Source: Bacteroidota bacterium (GTDB lineage Bacteria; Bacteroidota; Bacteroidia; NS11-12g; UBA955). From it: 12,383 bases of DNA. The notes under the pieces are model-generated. The model was given only the letters and a program-made list of their open reading frames with translations. It did no database searches and was not told the DNA's origin. The stretch spans positions 1-12,383 of the forward strand of contig JAIYBO010000179.1 of NCBI GenBank assembly GCA_027488495.1, written 5' to 3'. Positions 1-6,562 of this stretch are shown here, piece by piece (position 1 is the first letter of the stretch; each line of letters begins with the position of its first letter). Both the position numbers and the translations under genes were made by a program.

Positions 1-68
1 CTTTCTCCCTCGAAATGCAAGCGCGACAAATGCGCAAGTTCTTTGACTCTTTGTTCTGTAATTTTCAT
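1..68 (-). CDS. gatC: GatC, Asp/Glu-tRNA amidotransferase subunit C (5' part only)
   Basis: Reading leftwards from an ATG at 68-66, the first 22 codons give MKITEQRVKELAHLSRLHFE followed by GE, and the frame is then cut by the window edge. The pattern (basic start, VKELAHLSRL, then an acidic stretch) is the usual N-terminus of GatC, the small subunit that stabilises GatA on GatB. The GatCAB complex converts Glu-tRNA(Gln) and/or Asp-tRNA(Asn) to the amide form in the cytoplasm. The start overlaps the stop of the upstream plsC-like gene as ATGA (ATG at 68-66, TGA at 67-65), which supports both the start choice and translational coupling. Only about a fifth of the protein is visible, so the call rests on an N-terminal match recognised by eye. 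GatA and GatB are not in the window. Confidence 0.8.
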   Translation of the reverse strand, partial: MKITEQRVKELAHLSRLHFEGE

Positions 69-802
69 ATAACTCGCAGTGATTTCAATTGTGAAGATAT
101 TACATTAAATACTTTTTCTTGCAATTCAGGTAGGTCGTCCATCGACAAACCTTTCGTTTCAATCGGCGCGTGAACATACATCCTCATTTTTCCTGGCGAA
201 CCTTTGAAAGTATCACTGTTAAACCGATTCAAATTATCTGCAAGCGTTACCGGTACTATTGGTATTTGTTTTTCAATGGCCAAGCGAAAAGCACCCGGTT
301 TGAAGGGGTATTTCAATTGCGGCGCATTGTCAGGTATTCTGCCTTCTGGATAGATGATCAAATTGGCTCCCAACGCATCCATTTGCTGAGAGGCATCAAT
401 AAACGCTTTGTGTGAACCCCTCAAACTCTCACGATGCACCGCGATGTCTAAAGTCCTAAACCATATACCAAACAACGGAATTCTTGAAAGTTCTATTTTT
501 CCCATGAAAAAATTAAACCCTGGCAAGAAGCTGCCACAAGTTAAAATATCTAGATACGAAATGTGATTGGGGCAAAAAATGAGCTGTTGATTTTTGGGCA
601 AGCGCTGTTCATACCTTACAATGGGTATCACAAAACACATGATGGACGTTACCTTACCCCATATTTTACGAAGTCCATGCGCCAATCGATAGGTCTTTGG
701 CGATAACAAAAGCAAGTACAAAAACGGATAAATCACAAGGAAAAGCGACACAAACCAAAAGCCTGCCCAAGCCAACCAAATTCTGCCCAATAGTATCCGC
801 AT
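65..802 (-). CDS. plsC: 1-acyl-sn-glycerol-3-phosphate acyltransferase (PlsC family)
   Basis: A 245-residue protein with the PlsC/LPLAT acyltransferase blocks in order. A hydrophobic N-terminal membrane segment spans about residues 8-33. Motif I is NHISYLD (catalytic His80 and Asp85, the HX4D motif). Motif II lies around 101-116 (GKIELSRIPLFGIWFR). Motif III is YPEGR at 151-155, where the family more often has FPEGTRS. Motif IV has the VPV core at 183-185. The family transfers an acyl chain to the sn-2 position of lysophosphatidic acid at the cytoplasmic membrane, producing phosphatidic acid. The ATG at 802-800 lies 15 bases after the stop of the DUF4199-like gene, and its stop overlaps gatC, so these three are likely one operon. 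Some Bacteroidota carry several PlsC paralogues with other acceptors, for example ornithine lipids, so the exact substrate is inferred. Confidence 0.88.
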   Translation of the reverse strand: MRILLGRIWLAWAGFWFVSLFLVIYPFLYLLLLSPKTYRLAHGLRKIWGKVTSIMCFVIPIVRYEQRLPKNQQLIFCPNHISYLDILTCGSFLPGFNFFMGKIELSRIPLFGIWFRTLDIAVHRESLRGSHKAFIDASQQMDALGANLIIYPEGRIPDNAPQLKYPFKPGAFRLAIEKQIPIVPVTLADNLNRFNSDTFKGSPGKMRMYVHAPIETKGLSMDDLPELQEKVFNVISSQLKSLRVI

Positions 803-817
803 CGTTGAAAAAGTTGT

Positions 818-1348
818 TTACGGATTTCGTTTTAAGTTCCAAACAAACACCAAAAGAGCCACCACCATACTCGTAGATACGCACATCATCAGTTCAAAAC
901 TGCCGAATGAAGATGGACTAATTTTCACATTGAAATTGTCTTTCATCATTGCTTTTTGCTTGGGTTTATCCACTGCCAATACGCTGGCGTCGGCATCGAT
1001 ATTCTTTTCGATGGCTGCAAACTGCAAACTTCTCCAATCGTCAATGATTTCTGTTTTGTTGTAGTAAATGTGTTGATACGCAGCGATGTTGGTGGCCGCC
1101 ATGATCAAAGACATCATCAAAGAAAAAAACAAGGCTTTACCCATATTGATGGGCTTGTCGGTTTGCATATTCATCAAACCCTTCACAAACAGATAAACAC
1201 CGATACCCGGTATTACCAGGTTAAAAAACATCGGGAAAAAAGAAGCCACGGAAACCGTTTTGTACAATCCATTGAGGTATTGAACCAACAACATGGAGGC
1301 ACTCAGTGAGCCAAATGCAATTCCGTAAATAAAAACACGTTTAAACAC
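818..1348 (-). CDS. DUF4199-like four-helix membrane protein
   Basis: A 176-residue protein with four likely membrane helices at about residues 5-25, 35-58, 70-93 and 148-171. A polar, charged loop of roughly 50 residues (about 95-145) lies between helices 3 and 4. Size, helix layout and the sequence around helices 2-3 resemble the DUF4199 family, which is common in Bacteroidota and has no established function; this is a match by eye. The start is GTG at 1348-1346. The next in-frame Met is residue 19, inside helix 1, so starting there would destroy that helix. A TATTTTTG promoter box ends five bases before the GTG, which suggests a leaderless or nearly leaderless transcript. The gene leads a group with plsC and gatC, but that alone does not assign a role. 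Confidence 0.65.
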   Translation of the reverse strand: MFKRVFIYGIAFGSLSASMLLVQYLNGLYKTVSVASFFPMFFNLVIPGIGVYLFVKGLMNMQTDKPINMGKALFFSLMMSLIMAATNIAAYQHIYYNKTEIIDDWRSLQFAAIEKNIDADASVLAVDKPKQKAMMKDNFNVKISPSSFGSFELMMCVSTSMVVALLVFVWNLKRNP

Positions 1349-1352
1349 AGCG

Positions 1353-1360
1353 CAAAAATA
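1353..1360 (-). promoter_or_regulatory. Bacteroidota-type -7 box upstream of the DUF4199-like gene
   Basis: On the minus strand this reads TATTTTTG, an exact fit to the TAnnTTTG -7 consensus of Bacteroidota housekeeping promoters. Only four bases (CGCT) separate it from the GTG start, so transcription would begin at or next to the start codon. I see no clear TTTG -33 partner at the usual 19-21 base distance. The preceding gene ends only 63 bases upstream of this start, so read-through could also supply transcript. Confidence 0.45.
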
Positions 1361-1411
1361 GGAAAAGCCCCGGCTAAATACCTGAAACTTCCAAAAAGAA
1401 GACGAATCGCC

Positions 1412-1723
1412 TTATGCGTAATCGTCGTCCTGACGATCGTACTCGTCAAAATCGTATTCTGGCAACAAGGTGGTTTTCACATGACCAATGGTTTCAGCCA
1501 ATCCATCGCTGAATTTGTTGAAATCCTCTTTGTACAAATGAATTTTCATTTTTACAAAATTGCCATCGTCGAATTTGCTGCGTTTACTTTCAGTGATGGT
1601 AATGTAATAATCATTGTTTCTTGTGGCTTTCACATCGAAAAAATAAGTGCGCTTACCAGCACGAACACGCTTTGAAAAGATCTCTTCTTGCGAATCTCTG
1701 TTGTAGTTTTCTTCCTGCATCAT
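1412..1723 (-). CDS. PUR-family (DUF3276) nucleic-acid-binding protein
   Basis: A small protein of 103 residues from the ATG at 1723-1721. The core, beginning IFSKRVRAGKRTYFFDVKAT and continuing NDYYITITESKR, then KIHLYKEDFNKF, matches the DUF3276/PUR-alpha-like family typical of Bacteroidota and related to the Borrelia regulator BpuR. PUR domains bind single-stranded DNA or RNA. The C-terminus is acidic (EYDFDEYDRQDDDYA). The longest open frame starts at a TTG at 1759, but a TATTTTTG box at 1765-1772 would put the transcript start at about 1757-1761, so that TTG is unlikely. Two adjacent ATGs follow (1723 and 1720), preceded by an A/G-rich stretch (AAAAAGAAG). The gene sits between an ABC exporter and the DUF4199 group and appears to have its own promoter. 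Its target here is unknown. Confidence 0.85.
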   Translation of the reverse strand: MMQEENYNRDSQEEIFSKRVRAGKRTYFFDVKATRNNDYYITITESKRSKFDDGNFVKMKIHLYKEDFNKFSDGLAETIGHVKTTLLPEYDFDEYDRQDDDYA

Positions 1724-1737
1724 CTTCTTTTTAATTC

Positions 1738-1752
1738 GAGAATTCAATTCTC
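1738..1752. repeat. 15-base perfect inverted repeat in the PUR gene leader
   Basis: The sequence GAGAATTCAATTCTC has two 7-base arms around one central base. It lies between the predicted transcript start (about 1758) and the ATG at 1723, inside the 5' leader. A one-base loop makes a tight RNA hairpin unlikely, so a DNA operator or chance are the main readings. Confidence 0.4.
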
Positions 1753-1764
1753 TTGGCAAATATG

Positions 1765-1793
1765 CAAAAATAATTGAGGTTATGTATACAAAA
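1765..1793 (-). promoter_or_regulatory. Promoter of the PUR-like gene
   Basis: On the minus strand a TTTTG element (1793-1789) precedes a TATTTTTG -7 box (1772-1765). The box is an exact TAnnTTTG match. The spacer of 16 bases is shorter than the usual 19-21 for this promoter class, so the -33 assignment is weaker than the -7. The predicted transcript start is about 1757-1761, giving a leader of roughly 35 bases before the ATG at 1723. Confidence 0.55.
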
Positions 1794-1800
1794 TTATGAT

Positions 1801-1847
1801 AAAAAAATGCGCAAGTGTCAAAATAACGCTTTTCGAGGCCTTTGCGC
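1801..1847 (-). terminator. Possible weak terminator after the ABC exporter
   Basis: Just after the ABC gene stop (1852-1850), the minus strand reads GCGCAA, a 27-base loop, TTGCGC, one A, then seven Ts. The 6-bp stem is short and the loop is long, so termination is plausible but weak. It lies directly upstream of the PUR promoter. Confidence 0.3.
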
Positions 1848-1849
1848 TG

Positions 1850-3619
1850 TTAATCAGTGCTTTGACTTTCGTTAAGGTTCTTATAGTAATCACATCGCAG
1901 CAACAATTCATCATGGGTTCCGATGTCTAAAACGCCACCATCCTCCAAAACCACAATTTTATCTGCCATTTTGAGTGGGGCAATTCTGTGTGAAACAATT
2001 ACTGCAGTTGCATTTTTGAGCCAGTTTTCGAGGTGCTCGATGATGGTTCTTTCCGTTTCCGCGTCTACCGCACTCAAACAGTCATCAAAAACGTATAATT
2101 CCGCTTTTTTAATCAGCGCCCTTGCCACGCTCACCCTTTGTTTTTGACCGCCAGACAAACTCACGCCACGTTCACCCAGCAATGTATCAAGACCTTGTGG
2201 CCATTGAGGCACATCTTTCAACAAGCAAGCGGCTTCCACGGCTTTTTGCAAGTCTTCATCGCTGGCCATTCCATCTTCCAATCCAAAGGCGATGTTCTCT
2301 CTAATAGTTTCAGAAAATAAAAATACATCTTGAGGCACATAAGCCAATTTCCGTCTAAAATCTTGAATGTCTATGTTTTGCATTGCAACGCCATCCACAG
2401 AAATTTGATTCATACCACTCTCAGAAAAATACATGGCCGATATCAATTGGGCTAGGGTAGATTTTCCTGATCCAGTTCTGCCTGTGATTCCCACAATTTC
2501 TCCTTTGTTTATAGTCAGAGAAACATCTTTCAAAGCAGGTTGCGATTTCCCTTCGTAGGTAAAAGTGAGGTGGCTAACAGACAGATTGTTTTCGAGCACA
2601 AATGGCTTTCCTCCTTGGCTTTGGTGTTCTTCGGCCGTTAAAAATTCATTGATCCTTTTCTGACTCGCCGCAGCTTTTTGAACCAAAGCAGTTGTCCATC
2701 CCAAACTCGCCACAGGCCAAATCAACATATTCAAATAAATCACAAATTCCGCCAAATTACCTGGTGTAAATGTGCCTTGTTCAACCGCTTTTCCTCCCAT
2801 GTAAATCACAATGAGCGTGCTGAGCCCCATCAAAAGGAGCATCATCGGAAAGAACATCGCATTGATTTTGGCCAAATCCATGTTGCGTTTCTTATACTCT
2901 TCACCTTCTGATTGAAACTTTTGGCTGAATGTTTCTTCCATACCAAATGATTTAATGATGCGAATTCCAGCGAAGGTTTCTTGGGCACTTGCAGTGATGG
3001 TTGAAAGCTGTTCCTGAATCACTTTATTCCCTTTGTTCATTCGCTTACTCACTTGGTAAATCGAATAGGAAAGAAATGGCAACGGGAGCAACACCCATAA
3101 CGTTAAGGAGGCATTGGCTTGGACCATTTGGTAAATCACCACAACAAAAGTGAAGATCATATTGGCAAAGTACATAATGGCCGGACCAATGTACATTCGA
3201 ACATTGGAAACATCTTCGCTCATGCGAGAGAGCAAATCGCCGGTCATGTGTTTGCGATAGAAAGACTCACCCAACCTCTGGTATTTGTCGTACAAACGGT
3301 TTTTTAAATCATATTCCACCTTTCGCGAAACAACGATCAATGATTGCCTCATGTAGTACATAAATACACCGCGAATGATGGCAACCAAAATGATGGCCAA
3401 ACCAAAAATGATGGCTGTTTGAAAAATGAGCTTCATCACGATGGCATCGGCGGTGCCGCTCATCCAAACCGACTGTTTAAGGGCTTCATCCAATCCCAAT
3501 CGAACCAAAACGGGCACAGAAGCAGAAAAAACATTCGTGAGTAAAACACAAAGGATGCCCCAAAGCATCAATTTTCCGTATTTGACCAAATATTGATTGA
3601 GAAAATAGAGTTCACGCAT
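1850..3619 (-). CDS. Type I ABC exporter half-transporter (permease-ATPase fusion) with degenerate catalytic site
   Basis: A 589-residue protein from the ATG at 3619. A GTG nine bases upstream overlaps the -7 box and is rejected as start; residue numbers here count from that GTG. Residues about 1-330 form a six-helix ABC transmembrane domain, and 345-580 form the ATPase domain. Visible motifs are Walker A GRTGSGKST (383-391), Q-loop Gln433 in YVPQDVFLFSE, signature LSGGQ (491-495), Walker B LYVFDD (511-516) and switch His547. The residue after Walker B is Asp516, not the catalytic Glu, in DDCLSAVD. This form is known from the degenerate-site half of heterodimeric exporters such as MdlA, YheI/BmrC and TM287. 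The protein probably sits in the inner membrane exporting lipids, drugs or peptides; substrate unknown. No partner half is in the window, so it may pair with a distant subunit or act as a homodimer. Confidence 0.9.
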   Translation of the reverse strand: MRELYFLNQYLVKYGKLMLWGILCVLLTNVFSASVPVLVRLGLDEALKQSVWMSGTADAIVMKLIFQTAIIFGLAIILVAIIRGVFMYYMRQSLIVVSRKVEYDLKNRLYDKYQRLGESFYRKHMTGDLLSRMSEDVSNVRMYIGPAIMYFANMIFTFVVVIYQMVQANASLTLWVLLPLPFLSYSIYQVSKRMNKGNKVIQEQLSTITASAQETFAGIRIIKSFGMEETFSQKFQSEGEEYKKRNMDLAKINAMFFPMMLLLMGLSTLIVIYMGGKAVEQGTFTPGNLAEFVIYLNMLIWPVASLGWTTALVQKAAASQKRINEFLTAEEHQSQGGKPFVLENNLSVSHLTFTYEGKSQPALKDVSLTINKGEIVGITGRTGSGKSTLAQLISAMYFSESGMNQISVDGVAMQNIDIQDFRRKLAYVPQDVFLFSETIRENIAFGLEDGMASDEDLQKAVEAACLLKDVPQWPQGLDTLLGERGVSLSGGQKQRVSVARALIKKAELYVFDDCLSAVDAETERTIIEHLENWLKNATAVIVSHRIAPLKMADKIVVLEDGGVLDIGTHDELLLRCDYYKNLNESQSTD

Positions 3620-3627
3620 GATTTCCA

Positions 3628-3635
3628 CAAAGGTA
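3628..3635 (-). promoter_or_regulatory. Bacteroidota-type -7 box of the ABC exporter gene
   Basis: The minus strand reads TACCTTTG, an exact TAnnTTTG match, ending eight bases before the ATG at 3619. The transcript would start within about one to four bases of that ATG, giving an almost leaderless mRNA. The upstream -33 element is not clear. The box excludes the in-frame GTG at 3628 as the real start. Confidence 0.5.
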
Positions 3636-3811
3636 GTTTAAAGATCAGAAGGGCTATAAACATTGCAGAAAATGTGGGAGATAGTTGGTTTCTTGATGAA
3701 AAAAGTACCCATTGATTAGATGATTTGGGTGAGATTGTCAATGAAATGCCTCTTTAGCCACAATTTTGAAACTTTTTCACACTTATATCCACATTTTAAA
3801 ATATTGTTTCT

Positions 3812-3819
3812 TATCTTTG
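3812..3819 (+). promoter_or_regulatory. Bacteroidota-type -7 box of rpsO-pnp
   Basis: TATCTTTG matches TAnnTTTG exactly and lies 19 bases before the rpsO ATG, implying a leader of only about 12-15 bases. I see no convincing TTTG at the -33 position. The stretch from 3636 to 3811, between this and the divergent ABC promoter, holds no gene I can support and is AT-rich. Confidence 0.6.
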
Positions 3820-3838
3820 CGTCCCATTTGAGAAAGCC

Positions 3839-4108
3839 ATGCAATTAACTGCTGAAAGAAAGAAAGAAATTTTTACCACCTTTGGAGGCGCTGTAAACAA
3901 CACAGGTAGCACCGAGGCCCAGATTGCAATGTTCACTGAGAGAATCAATTTCATCAGTGCGCACTTGAAGGAATTCCGCAAAGATAAGAGCGCGGAATTG
4001 TCTTTGATTAAGTTGGTAGGTAAGCGTAGAAGCTTATTGAACTACTTGATGAAGAAAGACATCTTCAAATACAGAGCGTTGATTAAAGAATTGGGCTTAC
4101 GTAAGTAA
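3839..4108 (+). CDS. rpsO: 30S ribosomal protein S15
   Basis: An 89-residue protein, the standard length for S15. Recognisable blocks are the N-terminal helix, NTGSTEAQIAMFTERI (21-36), HLKEFRKDKS (42-51), LVGKRRSLLNYL (59-70) and the C-terminal ELGLRK. S15 binds helices 20-22 of 16S rRNA early in 30S assembly. In the rRNA-binding loop, the DHHSRRGL of many bacteria is replaced here by DKSAELSL. Bacteroidota homologues as I recall them read nearer DYSTQRAL, so this copy is somewhat divergent but is not broken. The gene has its own promoter with a very short leader and is followed by a strong terminator and then pnp. The short leader leaves no room for the E. coli-type pseudoknot that S15 binds to control its own translation. 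Confidence 0.97.
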   Translation: MQLTAERKKEIFTTFGGAVNNTGSTEAQIAMFTERINFISAHLKEFRKDKSAELSLIKLVGKRRSLLNYLMKKDIFKYRALIKELGLRK

Positions 4109-4138
4109 GAACCAACCTTTACACCTTTTACGATTAAG

Positions 4139-4173
4139 AAAAGCCCCGTTCGCATAGCGAAGCGGGGCTTTTT
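4139..4173 (+). terminator. Rho-independent terminator / attenuator between rpsO and pnp
   Basis: Left arm 4139-4153 (AAAAGCCCCGTTCGC) pairs with right arm 4157-4172 (GCGAAGCGGGGCTTTT) with one bulged G and a three-base ATA loop; the run of Ts continues to 4173. The GC-rich stem with a T tract is a typical intrinsic terminator. It ends 20 bases before the pnp ATG, so it probably attenuates rather than isolates pnp, and it could also be a processing site in an rpsO-pnp transcript. Confidence 0.9.
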
Positions 4174-4193
4174 GTTTAAGAAATTATATAACA

Positions 4194-6416
4194 ATGTTTA
4201 AAATACACAAAAAACAATTCGACACTGGTGATGGTAAAATCATCGAGATCGAAACCGGAAAATTGGCCCGTCAAGCCCACGGTAGCTGCGTAGTAAAAGT
4301 TGGTAAAACCATGATTTTGGCGTCTGTAGTTTCTAACTATGATGCAAAAGAAGGTGTAGACTTCTTGCCTTTGAGCGTTGACTACCAAGAGAAATTTGCT
4401 GCAGTTGGTCGCATCCCCGGTAGCTTCTTGCGCCGTGAAGCGCGTTTGTCTGATTATGAAATCTTGATTTCTCGTTTGGTAGACCGCTGCTTACGTCCTT
4501 TGTTCCCCGAAGATTACCACGCCGACACTCAAGTGATGTTGACGTTGATTTCTTCAGATGAGAACATCCTTCCAGATAGTTATGTTGGATTGGCTGCTTC
4601 AGCTGCTTTGATGTTAACAGATATTCCTTTCTTGGGACCTATTTCTGAGGTTCGTGTGGGTAGAATCGACGGCAAGTTCATCGTGAACCCTACTAGAGAA
4701 GAATTGGCATTGTCTGATATCGACATGTTGGTTGGTGGAACTGCCAATGACTTGAACATGGTTGAAGGTGAATTGAAAGAATTGTCTGAAGAAGAGTTCT
4801 TGGAAGCCTTGAAATTTGGTCATGAAGCTGTGAAATTACAGTGTGCTGCCCAGATGGAATTGTTGGCTGAAATGGGTGGTCGCAAGCCAGTTCGCGAATA
4901 CAATCATGAAGACAACGATGCTGAATTGCGCGAGCGCGTGATTGCAGAAACCTCTGCAGATATCCGTAAAGTAGCCGAAAGCGGCGCACCTAAAAATGAG
5001 CGTACCGCTGCATTTAAGGCCATCATTTCTGAATATTGCAAGCAATTCGAAGGTCATGAACAAGAATCTAGAATGGTTCGTTTGGCCAAGAAATACTTCC
5101 ATGAAGCAGAATACAATCAAATGCGTGAAATGATCTTGGACAGTGGCCGTCGTTTGGATGGTCGTACAACAACCCAAGTTCGCCCTATCTATACTGAAGT
5201 GGATTATTTGCCAGCTGCACACGGTTCTGCTGTGTTTACACGTGGTGAAACTCAATCATTGACTACTGTAACTTTGGGTGGTAAAATGGATGAGCAATTG
5301 TTGGATGCTCCAATGTTGCACGGACATAGCCGTTTGATGTTGCACTACAACTTCCCTGGTTTTTCTACGGGTGAAGTAAGACCTAACCGCGGTCCTGGTC
5401 GTCGCGAAATCGGTCACGGAAACTTGGCGTTGCGTGGTTTGAAGGCCATGTTGCCTGTTGATGTTCCTTATGTAATTCGTATTGTAAGCGATATCCTAGA
5501 ATCTAACGGATCTTCTTCTATGGCAACAGTTTGTGCCGGTTCTATGGCGTTGATGGATTCTGGTATTCCTATGCAGAAGCCAGTTGGTGGTATTGCGATG
5601 GGTTTGATTACTGATGAAACAGGACGTTACACGGTGTTAACCGACATTTTGGGTGATGAAGATCACTTGGGTGATATGGATTTCAAAGTAGTTGGAACTA
5701 CCGAAGGTATCACTGCTTGTCAGATGGATATCAAAATCAACGGTTTGAAGTGGGAAATGGTTGCTCAGGCTTTGAAACAAGCCAAAGAAGGTCGTTTACA
5801 CATCTTGGGCGAAATGGCGAAAACCATCACTGCAGGTAAGCCAGAATTGAAGCCACATACCCCACGTGTAGAAATGATTGTGATTGATAAAGAATTCATC
5901 GGTGCGGTAATCGGACCAGGAGGAAAAATCATCCAAGACATTCAAGCTCGCACTGGAACTACCATCTCTATCGAAGAGCGTGATGGCAAAGGTTATGTAG
6001 AAATTTTGAGTAACGATGGCGATAGCATGGCAGCAGCAGTTGCTATTGTAAATGGCATCGTTGCAATTCCTGAAGTAGGTGGAACATATACTGGAAAAGT
6101 TAAAACCATCACTGAATTTGGCGCATTTGTTGAATTTATGCCTGGTAAAGACGGATTGTTGCACATCAGCGAAATCTCTTACGACCGCGTTTCAACCATG
6201 GAAGGTGTGTTTACGGAAGGACAAGAAGTGACTGTTCAATTGGTAGAAGTGGATCAGCGTTCAGGCAAGTTCCGTTTGAGCATGAAATCATTGACACCGA
6301 AGCCAGAAGGATATGTTGAGCGCGAGCGTGCTCCACGTCCTGAAGGTGGAAGAGGTGGTCGCGATGGTGGTCGTGGTGGCCGCGACGGAGGTCGTGACAA
6401 TCGCAACCGTCGTTAA
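4194..6416 (+). CDS. pnp: Polyribonucleotide nucleotidyltransferase (PNPase) with Arg/Gly-rich tail
   Basis: A 740-residue protein. PNPase degrades RNA 3' to 5' by phosphorolysis, releasing nucleoside diphosphates, as a cytoplasmic trimer. Domains in order: first RNase PH-like domain (about 10-145), a helical linker (about 240-310), second RNase PH-like domain (about 320-550), KH domain (about 555-620, GPGG loop at 574-577) and S1 domain (about 628-698). The active-site segment GDEDHLGDMDFKV gives Asp490, Asp496 and Lys498, equivalent to E. coli Asp486, Asp492 and Lys494. SNGSSSMA near 437-444 fits the phosphate-binding loop. After S1, residues 711-740 form a low-complexity Arg/Gly/Asp tail with RGGRDGG units. 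The start lies 20 bases after the rpsO terminator, and I see no independent promoter box, so expression probably depends on read-through from rpsO. Confidence 0.98.
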   Translation: MFKIHKKQFDTGDGKIIEIETGKLARQAHGSCVVKVGKTMILASVVSNYDAKEGVDFLPLSVDYQEKFAAVGRIPGSFLRREARLSDYEILISRLVDRCLRPLFPEDYHADTQVMLTLISSDENILPDSYVGLAASAALMLTDIPFLGPISEVRVGRIDGKFIVNPTREELALSDIDMLVGGTANDLNMVEGELKELSEEEFLEALKFGHEAVKLQCAAQMELLAEMGGRKPVREYNHEDNDAELRERVIAETSADIRKVAESGAPKNERTAAFKAIISEYCKQFEGHEQESRMVRLAKKYFHEAEYNQMREMILDSGRRLDGRTTTQVRPIYTEVDYLPAAHGSAVFTRGETQSLTTVTLGGKMDEQLLDAPMLHGHSRLMLHYNFPGFSTGEVRPNRGPGRREIGHGNLALRGLKAMLPVDVPYVIRIVSDILESNGSSSMATVCAGSMALMDSGIPMQKPVGGIAMGLITDETGRYTVLTDILGDEDHLGDMDFKVVGTTEGITACQMDIKINGLKWEMVAQALKQAKEGRLHILGEMAKTITAGKPELKPHTPRVEMIVIDKEFIGAVIGPGGKIIQDIQARTGTTISIEERDGKGYVEILSNDGDSMAAAVAIVNGIVAIPEVGGTYTGKVKTITEFGAFVEFMPGKDGLLHISEISYDRVSTMEGVFTEGQEVTVQLVEVDQRSGKFRLSMKSLTPKPEGYVERERAPRPEGGRGGRDGGRGGRDGGRDNRNRR

Positions 6417-6450
6417 TTGATTGATTGAAATTTCTTTATAACGATTAAAC

Positions 6451-6479
6451 AAAAAAGGGAGGCAAAGCCTCCCTTTTTT
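6451..6479. terminator. Bidirectional terminator between pnp and the GT-C operon
   Basis: Perfect 13-bp stem: left arm 6451-6463 (AAAAAAGGGAGGC), loop AAA, right arm 6467-6479 (GCCTCCCTTTTTT). The A tract on one side and T tract on the other make it work in both directions, serving pnp on the plus strand and the glycosyltransferase gene that converges from the right. The remaining 83 bases up to 6562 hold nothing I can name. Confidence 0.92.
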
Positions 6480-6562
6480 GTTTGGTAATTGATCATTCTC
6501 AACGAAAGCCGAATGAAAACAGTTGATGTAAAAACAACTTCTATTATTGATTTTAAAAACCA

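Noticed and set aside
1367..1376. GC-rich AGCCCCGGCT between the PUR-like and DUF4199-like genes as a terminator
   Set aside because: Arms of only four bases around two bases cannot form a stable hairpin, and no T tract follows.
3703..3735. ACCCA and TGGGT inverted pair in the ABC/rpsO intergenic region as an operator
   Set aside because: Five-base arms with a 14-base gap are expected by chance in a region of this size.
4836..5255. Minus-strand open frame of 139 codons inside pnp
   Set aside because: It lies wholly within the strongly supported PNPase frame, with Cys/His/Phe-rich composition and no family resemblance.
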